Shown in pieces: positions 26,282 through 32,922 of a stretch of 64,000 nt of DNA. The stretch covers positions 150,765-214,764 of the forward strand of contig NZ_JABJWY010000038.1 of NCBI RefSeq assembly GCF_013167215.1, in the 5' to 3' direction. The notes under the pieces are model-generated. The model worked only from the letters and a program-made list of their open reading frames with translations, did no database searches and was not told where the DNA came from. The stretch is from Sphingobacterium prati. Its GTDB lineage: Bacteria; Bacteroidota; Bacteroidia; Sphingobacteriales; Sphingobacteriaceae. Position 1 is the first letter of the stretch, and the number at the start of each line of letters is the position of its first letter. The position numbers and the translations under genes are program-made.

Positions 26282-28072
26282 ATGATAGATTCGATATTAA
26301 GTTTCGTTCGATTTGTTTTCAAATATAAAAACGGTCTTGTAGATAAGATCATGTTTTATGCCAGCATGATTTGTGCTGTGATTGTTATTTTCAATGTAGG
26401 GTATGTAACAGACCCCGTATTAGGTATACTACTAGGGAAAACGATTCATTACCTATTTTTTGTCCTTTTCTTTATGATTGCATTGCGGGAATCATCATCC
26501 ATCTATGCACTAAAAAAAATTGCTGTTGAACATTACTCAGGGCTCCTCATCCTGATTTACTTTATTTTTATTCTGGTTGCCCGTTTTGCGGGTATCGATG
26601 CCCTTTCTGTTTTTGGGCGCGAACAATGGATTTACTTGGGTATCTATATTATTTTTATTGCTGAACTTTCTAAAAGTACCCTCTTTTTTGATAATTTTTA
26701 TTTTAATCCTACCATACTGTTTGTTATTAGCTTTCTTATGCTTATCCTGATAGGGACAGTTCTGCTGATGCTGCCACGCACGACGATAGAAGCGCCATTG
26801 AGTTTTGTAGATGCACTGTTCATGGCCACGAGTGCTGTTTGCATAACCGGGTTGTCGGTGGCCGATATCTCGACCAACTTCAGCATGTTCGGTCAGACGA
26901 TTATTATAGTATTGATACAGGTCGGTGGATTGGGAATTATGACATTTACGGGTTTCTTTGGTTATTTTTTCTCCGGTGGATTTTCATTCAAAAACCAATT
27001 GATGTTTGGTGAGATTTTGGGAGAAAATAAGGTAGCTTCAGTCATAAAAACCTTATTGACCATAATATTTATTACACTTTTATTTGAATTTCTTGGTGCG
27101 GTATTAATCTTTACGACCTTGGAAAGTACTAATTTCCCCAATATGGGGAGTATGATTTTCTTTTCGATCTTCCATTCCATTTCTTCATTCTGTAATGCTG
27201 GGTTCTCTATTTTGTCAGGAGGAATCACCAATGAAGCCTATAAGTTCAACTATCCATTCCAACTGGCGCTGTCCACTTTGTTTATTCTCGGAGGATTAGG
27301 CTTTGGAATTGTGCTGAACTTCTATACCTATATAAAGGAGTTCTTGTTGCTCTGGTATCACCGTTTGGTCACCAAGAAAAATTACAAACATAAAGCTTGG
27401 AGCTTTAGTTTCAATTCCAAATTGGTCTTGCTGTGTAATGGGATTATTATTGTTGCAGCTACGCTTTTCTTTTATTTTTTGGAAAGAAAGAACACCCTTT
27501 CTTTGGAAAAAGGCTGGGATGGCGAATGGGCGACGTCTTTTTTTATGGCAAATGCTGCACGTTCGGCGGGTTATAATAGCATTGATTTGAGCTTTGTCGG
27601 AGCGCCAACTATTTTTTTGATCATGGTATTGATGTGGGTGGGTGCTTCTCCGGGATCTACCGGCGGTGGCGTAAAAGTGACAACTGTGGCGCTGTCTTTT
27701 ATGAATATCATATCCTTGGCAAAGGGAAAGGAATATATCGAGATTTTTAAACGAAGAATAGCGAGCGAATCCGTTAATAAAGCTTTTGCGATTATTTTAT
27801 TGTCATTCCTTGTCGTTGGACTGAGTTTTTTTGTCCTTATTTTTACCGATCCGGACAAAAGCATGAAAGATTTACTTTTTGAATCATTATCTGCTTATAC
27901 GACCTGCGGATTGAGCTTAGGTGTTACACCTTCCCTAAGCATGGGTGGTAAACTGATCATTGTCGTGACGATGTTGGTCGGCCGTGTGGGTATGTTGACG
28001 TTATTGGTTGCCTTTATCAAAAATACGACTCGCAGAAATATTATATTTCCTGAGGAGAAGATCCTATTTTAA
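26282..28072 (+). CDS. TrkH/KtrB-family potassium uptake channel subunit
   Basis: A 596-residue inner-membrane protein, the K+-conducting subunit of a Trk/Ktr system. The four pore loops each keep their selectivity-filter glycine: VCITGLSV, FCNAGFSI, ARSAGYNS and TTCGLSLG. The C-terminal two-thirds is the KtrB-like core; about 130 extra hydrophobic N-terminal residues add transmembrane helices. A TTG at 26270 would lie inside the promoter element, so the ATG at 26282 is the start. The regulatory subunit gene follows after 107 nt with its own promoter of the same sequence type. Confidence 0.92.
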   Translation: MIDSILSFVRFVFKYKNGLVDKIMFYASMICAVIVIFNVGYVTDPVLGILLGKTIHYLFFVLFFMIALRESSSIYALKKIAVEHYSGLLILIYFIFILVARFAGIDALSVFGREQWIYLGIYIIFIAELSKSTLFFDNFYFNPTILFVISFLMLILIGTVLLMLPRTTIEAPLSFVDALFMATSAVCITGLSVADISTNFSMFGQTIIIVLIQVGGLGIMTFTGFFGYFFSGGFSFKNQLMFGEILGENKVASVIKTLLTIIFITLLFEFLGAVLIFTTLESTNFPNMGSMIFFSIFHSISSFCNAGFSILSGGITNEAYKFNYPFQLALSTLFILGGLGFGIVLNFYTYIKEFLLLWYHRLVTKKNYKHKAWSFSFNSKLVLLCNGIIIVAATLFFYFLERKNTLSLEKGWDGEWATSFFMANAARSAGYNSIDLSFVGAPTIFLIMVLMWVGASPGSTGGGVKVTTVALSFMNIISLAKGKEYIEIFKRRIASESVNKAFAIILLSFLVVGLSFFVLIFTDPDKSMKDLLFESLSAYTTCGLSLGVTPSLSMGGKLIIVVTMLVGRVGMLTLLVAFIKNTTRRNIIFPEEKILF

Positions 28073-28145
28073 ATGTTTGTTCCTTTGGATGTTTAAGGAT
28101 TAAGCGAATTAAAACGAGCTGTTTTTGTCGGACGATCAATTAAAC

Positions 28146-28175
28146 TTGTAAATAAAATAAATTTATCTTAGTTTG
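28146..28175 (+). promoter_or_regulatory. Promoter of the ktrA-like gene (shared 17-bp element)
   Basis: TTG (28146-28148), 19 nt, then TTAGTTTG (28168-28175), which ends 5 nt before the ATG at 28180. It includes the exact 17-mer also found at 26256-26272. Confidence 0.6.
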
Positions 28176-28179
28176 AGTT

Positions 28180-28866
28180 ATGAAGTATATTGTTTTAGGA
28201 TTAGGGCACTTCGGCCGCTCTTTGGGCGTTCATCTGACCGAACTCGGTCATGAAGTGATCGGAGCAGATCGAAATCTAAGTATCGTAGAGCAACTCAAAG
28301 ATAAGATCACGCACACCGTATGTTTGGATACTACAGACCGAGAAGCTGTATCTTCATTGCCTTTGAAAGATGCCCACGCAGTAATTGTCGCCATCGGAGA
28401 AGATGAAGGAGCCTCTCTCATGACGGTAGCGCTCCTGAAGCAACTAAAAGTAAAACGTATCATTGGCCGTATCGTATCTGATCTGCAGAAGACGGTTTTA
28501 GAAGCCATGGAGATCAATGAGTATATTATGCCCGAAGAGGAAGCTGCCGAGCGATTGGCGATGCGGTTGGACAATATTGATATCGTTGATTCGTTTAAGG
28601 TTTCAGATCGATACTCTATCGTTGAAACGAAGGTTCCTTTGCGTTATGTGGGTATGACCCTACAGGAGGCAAATCTGACCAACCTTTATAAAATTATCGT
28701 GCTGACAACCGTAAAAATTACAGAGACAAAAAACGACGGAATCACCAAAGAGCAAAAGGAAGCATCAGGTATCGCTACCTCTGAAACCGTGATGGCAGAA
28801 GGAGATATTTTAGTGGTTTTTGGGGAATTGTCCAATATCAATAAGTTAATTCAAAAAGGAGAATAA
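28180..28866 (+). CDS. TrkA/KtrA-family potassium uptake regulatory subunit
   Basis: A 228-residue cytosolic RCK protein that gates the channel in response to nucleotide. The N-terminal Rossmann fold has GLGHFGRSLG (about residues 6-15), the acidic residue at the end of strand 2 (VIGADRN), and repeated Asp/Ala-rich segments DAHAVIVAIGEDEGASLM. The C-terminal RCK_C domain (about 140-228) carries an inserted Lys/Glu/Thr-rich loop (TETKNDGITKEQKEASGIATSET) longer than I would expect. The ybjQ-like gene follows 5 nt after the stop and is co-transcribed. Confidence 0.92.
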   Translation: MKYIVLGLGHFGRSLGVHLTELGHEVIGADRNLSIVEQLKDKITHTVCLDTTDREAVSSLPLKDAHAVIVAIGEDEGASLMTVALLKQLKVKRIIGRIVSDLQKTVLEAMEINEYIMPEEEAAERLAMRLDNIDIVDSFKVSDRYSIVETKVPLRYVGMTLQEANLTNLYKIIVLTTVKITETKNDGITKEQKEASGIATSETVMAEGDILVVFGELSNINKLIQKGE

Positions 28867-28871
28867 AAATT

Positions 28872-29189
28872 ATGTTATTAACAACAACAAGTGTTATTGA
28901 GGGACACCAGATCGATCGGTATCTGGGGATAGTTTCTTCGGAGGTTGTCCTGGGAGCGAATGCCATTAAAGATATGATGGCTGGTTTTAGGGATTTTTTT
29001 GGTGGAAGATCCAATTCTTATGAGCGTGCCTTTCAGGAAACCCGTGAGGCTGCATTGCGTGAATTAGAAGATCGCGCAAGGGCATTGGGTGCTGATGCTG
29101 TCGTCGGTGTGCGATTGGATTTCCAAACAGTTGGAACGGGCGGGATGATGATGGTTGGCGCAACAGGCACCGCTGTTAAGATGAAATAG
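28872..29189 (+). CDS. YbjQ/UPF0145-family protein
   Basis: A 105-residue protein of the YbjQ family (heavy-metal-binding-like domain, pentameric in known structures). It shows the typical start TTTSVIEGHQIDRYLGIVSSEVVLGANAIKD, then SYERAFQETREAALRELEDRARALGADAVVGVRLDF and a Gly/Met-rich end. The family role is not established. It is encoded immediately after the ktrA-like gene, but that linkage does not show function. Confidence 0.9.
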   Translation: MLLTTTSVIEGHQIDRYLGIVSSEVVLGANAIKDMMAGFRDFFGGRSNSYERAFQETREAALRELEDRARALGADAVVGVRLDFQTVGTGGMMMVGATGTAVKMK

Positions 29190-29205
29190 ACCTAAGGTGG
29201 AGATT

Positions 29206-29234
29206 GCATCAAATGTCAGTATGGCGTTTGATGC
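29206..29234 (+). other. Hairpin after ybjQ
   Basis: Stem GCATCAAATG / CGTTTGATGC (29206-29215 and 29225-29234, one G-T pair) with a 9-nt loop. No T tract follows, so it may protect a 3' end rather than terminate. Confidence 0.5.
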
Positions 29235-29273
29235 CAACTAAAATTTTGACACAACATTCGATTTAACAAAAAA

Positions 29274-29306
29274 GGACCAAAACGTATTAAGATTTTGGTC
29301 CACTTT
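29274..29306 (+). terminator. Terminator of the ktrA-ybjQ transcript
   Basis: Perfect 9-bp stem GGACCAAAA / TTTTGGTCC (29274-29282 and 29293-29301) followed by ACTTTT. Confidence 0.75.
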
Positions 29307-29592
29307 TATACTATTGATAATATTAAACATATGTCAAATTTAATTCTGATTGTATAATCATGAATTTCAATGATGATACAGCCTCTTTTTGGTAAAATTG
29401 GACCTGAACGCATCGTTAAGAGCTGAGCATATTGAAGATGGGGGGAAATCGTGTTGCGAAATACAGGGCTTGGGGGCGCTTCCCCGATCTAGGGGACGTG
29501 TATTTAGCTGATTGCGTATAATTATAATTGTATATAAAAACAAATTTATCTAAGTTTGGCTTTTAAGACTTTTAAACAACCTAAGAGGATAA
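29307..29592. other. Gap with a GC-rich structured island upstream of yfhO
   Basis: No gene is recognised. Within AT-rich DNA there is a GC-rich patch (about 29430-29500). A GGGG run (29472-29475) can pair with CCCC (29482-29485), or the same TCCCC (29481-29485) with GGGGA (29492-29496); the two stems exclude each other. A yfhO promoter follows at 29528-29558. Confidence 0.4.
29528..29558 (+). promoter_or_regulatory. Promoter of the yfhO-like gene (shared 17-bp element)
   Basis: TTG (29528-29530), 20 nt, then TAAGTTTG (29551-29558), a perfect TAnnTTTG. The 17-mer AAATTTATCTAAGTTTG differs by one base from those before the two K+ uptake genes. Confidence 0.6.
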
Positions 29593-32073
29593 ATGAAAAA
29601 TTGGTTTAAGGTAAATTCGGCACATTTGATTGTTATTGCGATCTTTATTGTGCTAGTATTTTTTTATTTCACGCCCGTTTGGCAGGGAAAGACTCTTGCT
29701 CAATCTGATGTGGTACAGGCGCAAGCTGGACAAAAGGAATTGTTTGATTATAAAGCCAAAGACGGGAAGACTCCTTTATGGACGAATTCCATGTTTGGCG
29801 GGATGCCTACCTATCAAATCTGGCAGGGAAATGAAAATAACATTGGTACCTATGTGCTGAAAGCTGTCAAATTTGTTTTTCCAAGTCCGATGGATACGGT
29901 GTTGTTTTATCTATTGGGGGCCTATTTTCTTTTTAGCGTACTACGTATCAAACCCTGGCTCGCTGCGGTGGGCGCAGTGGCTATAGCCTTTACTTCCTAC
30001 AATTTTATTTATATAGAAGCAGGCCATATTACCAGGGCCAATGCCATCGCCTTTATACCTCCTGTAATTGCTGCGGTGATCATGTGTTACCGTGGGAGCA
30101 AGTTATGGGGGCCGGTGCTGCTTGCGTTGTTTCTTTCCTTGGAAATTCGTGTCAATCACCTACAGACGACTTATTACTTGTTAATGGCCTTGATGGTATA
30201 CGTCATTTTTACATTAGCCGATGCGATCAAGCAAAAACAACTAAAGGAATTCTTTATTGCCTCAGGCAGACAGGTAATTGCGGTTATTATTGCTTTAATG
30301 GTAAATGCTTCCATTTTATTGCCTACCTGGGAGTACAGTAAACTGAGTACGCGTGGTCATGCGAATATCACGAAGGTGGACAATAATAATACAAAGGAGA
30401 AAGGGCTTGACAAGGAATATGCTTATGAATGGAGCCAAGGTGTTGGCGAGACCATGACCTTCATGATTCCCAATGCCTATGGTGGCGCTAGTGGTGGCCA
30501 ATTGGACGAAAAGTCGCATGTGGCCAAATTCTTCATGGAAAAAGGCGGAATGTCGGCTGTTCAAGCAGGTCAAATTGCCCAAGGAATGCCTACCTATTGG
30601 GGAGATAAGCGTTTTACATCTGGACCTTGGTATTTTGGAGCTGGTGTTTTCTTCTTATTCATCTTGGGACTTGTCATTGTTAAAAACCGCTTCAAATGGT
30701 GGATATTAACGACTACAGTTTTAGCATTGCTTTTGTCGTTTGGTAAGAATTTTACACTGGTGTCGGATTTATTCTTTGACTATTTCCCAATGTATAATAA
30801 ATTTAGAGCCGTTGAATCCATCTTGGTACTCGTTTCAATCACAGTACCGTTGATGGCTATTATGACAGTAAATGAACTGTTGACGCGGGCCAAAGAAATT
30901 ACGAATTTGAACAAAAAAGTGCTGTATACTTTTGCTGGTGTTGGCGGAGTTTGTCTGCTGATCGGTTTGCTACCCGATCTGTTCTTAAATTTCAGAAATG
31001 CCGAACATAATAATTTAATCGAAACCTTCACTCAGCAAATCGGTGATAAGTCTGCAGCTACAGAGTTGGTGAATCAGCTGGTCCTAGATCGGAAGGATAT
31101 CGCGAGCAAGGATGCTTACCGTTCCTTTGTCATTGTATTGCTTACATTTGGACTTGTTTGGTTTTATCTAAAGAATAAACTTAATGAGGGCGTGTTATTG
31201 GGTACATTGCTTGTCTTGTTCCTGTTCGATCTGTGGAGTGTGGATAAACGCTTTTTAAACGATAAGTCGTTTATGGAAAAAGGAGCGACTACACAACAGG
31301 TATTCCAGCAACGTGAGGTCGATCAATTAATTTTATTGGATAAAGATCTAAGTTATCGCGTATTGGATCTAACGACCGATCCATTCGCTGATGCCCGTCC
31401 ATCCTATTTCCATAAATCGTTAGGAGGTTACCATGCGGCGAAATTGATGCGTTTCCAAGAGATTTTAGAAAATCAGTTCAATGGAGCGCTTAACGAAGAC
31501 GTGCTTGATATGTTTAATGTGCGTTACCTGATTACGACAGATCCTCAAAATCAATCGCAGCGTATTGTCAGACGGAGCACAGCGGCCGGTAATGCCTGGT
31601 TTGTGGACAAAGTGACGTTTGTAAAAGGAAACGCCGAGGAAATGCAAGCAATAAGCTCTTTTGATCCGCGTAAAGAAGCTTTCGTGAACCAACAATATCA
31701 AAATGAAATCAAGGCAAAAACTTCAAGTACGGCGACAGCAGGCGAAATTAAACTGACATCCTATCATCCCGATAAAATGCAGTATGAATATACTGCTGCT
31801 AATGATGCTTTTGCGGTATTTTCCGAGGTTTTTTATGATAAGGGCTGGAAAGCTTATGTAGATGGAAAGGAAACACCAATAATACGTGCCGATTATTTGT
31901 TAAGAGCCTTACAGTTGCCTGCGGGAACGCATAAAGTCGAATTTATCTTTGATCCAGAGTCACACAAAATGGGGAATTTATTGACTTTAATATCGTCGAT
32001 TATCCTCGGGTTAGGGATAGTCGCAGCAGCATATTTCTCTTTACGGAATACAAAAAAAGAAACAGCTGTATAA
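29593..32073 (+). CDS. YfhO-family multispanning membrane protein
   Basis: An 826-residue inner-membrane protein with about 12 hydrophobic helices. A short periplasmic first loop has the family motif SDVVQAQAGQKELFDYKAKDGKTPLWTNSMFGGMPTYQIWQG. The first helices look like the GT-C fold. The C-terminal ~250 residues form a soluble beta-rich domain (ITSYHPDKMQYEY-type, FSEVFYDKGWKAYVDGKETPI), then a last helix. In Firmicutes YfhO glycosylates lipoteichoic acid; here the acceptor is unknown. The ATG is preceded by AGAGGATAA, one of the few SD-like sequences in the window. A terminator hairpin includes its stop codon. Confidence 0.85.
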   Translation: MKNWFKVNSAHLIVIAIFIVLVFFYFTPVWQGKTLAQSDVVQAQAGQKELFDYKAKDGKTPLWTNSMFGGMPTYQIWQGNENNIGTYVLKAVKFVFPSPMDTVLFYLLGAYFLFSVLRIKPWLAAVGAVAIAFTSYNFIYIEAGHITRANAIAFIPPVIAAVIMCYRGSKLWGPVLLALFLSLEIRVNHLQTTYYLLMALMVYVIFTLADAIKQKQLKEFFIASGRQVIAVIIALMVNASILLPTWEYSKLSTRGHANITKVDNNNTKEKGLDKEYAYEWSQGVGETMTFMIPNAYGGASGGQLDEKSHVAKFFMEKGGMSAVQAGQIAQGMPTYWGDKRFTSGPWYFGAGVFFLFILGLVIVKNRFKWWILTTTVLALLLSFGKNFTLVSDLFFDYFPMYNKFRAVESILVLVSITVPLMAIMTVNELLTRAKEITNLNKKVLYTFAGVGGVCLLIGLLPDLFLNFRNAEHNNLIETFTQQIGDKSAATELVNQLVLDRKDIASKDAYRSFVIVLLTFGLVWFYLKNKLNEGVLLGTLLVLFLFDLWSVDKRFLNDKSFMEKGATTQQVFQQREVDQLILLDKDLSYRVLDLTTDPFADARPSYFHKSLGGYHAAKLMRFQEILENQFNGALNEDVLDMFNVRYLITTDPQNQSQRIVRRSTAAGNAWFVDKVTFVKGNAEEMQAISSFDPRKEAFVNQQYQNEIKAKTSSTATAGEIKLTSYHPDKMQYEYTAANDAFAVFSEVFYDKGWKAYVDGKETPIIRADYLLRALQLPAGTHKVEFIFDPESHKMGNLLTLISSIILGLGIVAAAYFSLRNTKKETAV

Positions 32074-32088
32074 TTGGCTGTTTCTTTT
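32055..32088 (+). terminator. yfhO terminator spanning the stop codon
   Basis: Perfect 12-bp repeat AAAAGAAACAGC / GCTGTTTCTTTT (32055-32066 and 32077-32088); the last codons and stop of yfhO lie in the stem and loop. Confidence 0.8.
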
Positions 32089-32099
32089 AAAAAGTTTGA

Positions 32100-32147
32100 A
32101 GCTTTAGAATAATTTGAGCTGTGGATCAGTTATTCTAAAGCTTTTTC
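32100..32147. repeat. 13-bp inverted repeat inside the 3' end of rnhB
   Basis: Perfect arms AGCTTTAGAATAA / TTATTCTAAAGCT (32100-32112 and 32130-32142). The left arm contains the rnhB stop codon. On the plus strand the stem is followed by TTTTTC, so it could back up termination of yfhO. Confidence 0.6.
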
Positions 32148-32700
32148 TATGATGTGGTGTTGACCCGTATTCAAGCACTGCAGTCCGGTGCTTTACAGTC
32201 GGATAGCCTTTATTATTGAGCCAGTCATAAGCAGGATAGTCCGAAGCAATCGTATCCATGTATTCGTCGCGGTAAGTTTTTGCTAGGATGGAAGCCGCTG
32301 CAATAGAAAGATATTTTCCATCTCCCTTGATAATGCAGGAATGAGGGACTGTCTGATAGGGAATAAACCTATTGCCATCCACAATAATATATTCAGCTTT
32401 TATCTTTAACATATCCAAAGCTTTATGCATGGCAAGATAACTGGCATTGTGAATATTGATGCGGTCTATTTCTTCGGCAGAAACACTCGCCACAGCATAG
32501 GCAAGTGCTTCCCGTTCGATAATGGGACGCATTTCCATCCGTTTTTTCTCGCTTAACTGTTTCGAATCGTTGAGCAATGCATGATGATAGCCAGTTGGGA
32601 AAATTACTGCCGCGGCAAAAACTGGACCCGCCAAACAACCTCTACCCGCTTCGTCACATCCAGCTTCAATTTGTTGATCTTGATAATATGATAATAGCAT
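32104..32700 (-). CDS. rnhB: Ribonuclease HII
   Basis: A 198-residue nuclease that removes misincorporated ribonucleotides and R-loop RNA. The catalytic motif DEAGRGCLAGPV (about residues 19-30) supplies the Asp-Glu pair. The third acidic residue is in YIIVDGNRFIP and the fourth in SILAKTYRDEYM. The length is normal. It is convergent with yfhO and divergent from the large barrel gene. Confidence 0.95.
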   Translation of the reverse strand: MLLSYYQDQQIEAGCDEAGRGCLAGPVFAAAVIFPTGYHHALLNDSKQLSEKKRMEMRPIIEREALAYAVASVSAEEIDRINIHNASYLAMHKALDMLKIKAEYIIVDGNRFIPYQTVPHSCIIKGDGKYLSIAAASILAKTYRDEYMDTIASDYPAYDWLNNKGYPTVKHRTAVLEYGSTPHHRKSFRITDPQLKLF

Positions 32701-32922
32701 CTTTCTTATTCTGTAAATGAACGAAATTACAAATAAAATTAGAGTTATGCATTGTAACTTCTGTGTGAATAACGCCCTTTTACATTAATTAACACTAATA
32801 ATATCTTCTTTTGTAAAGATTTAGAATGCGCTGTTGCAAATAGGAAAGAGATGGGTTGGTTAAACTTAGACTGGGGCATTCGGTCAAAGATTGTCAATTA
32901 TAGAAATATAAAAATAAGTATT

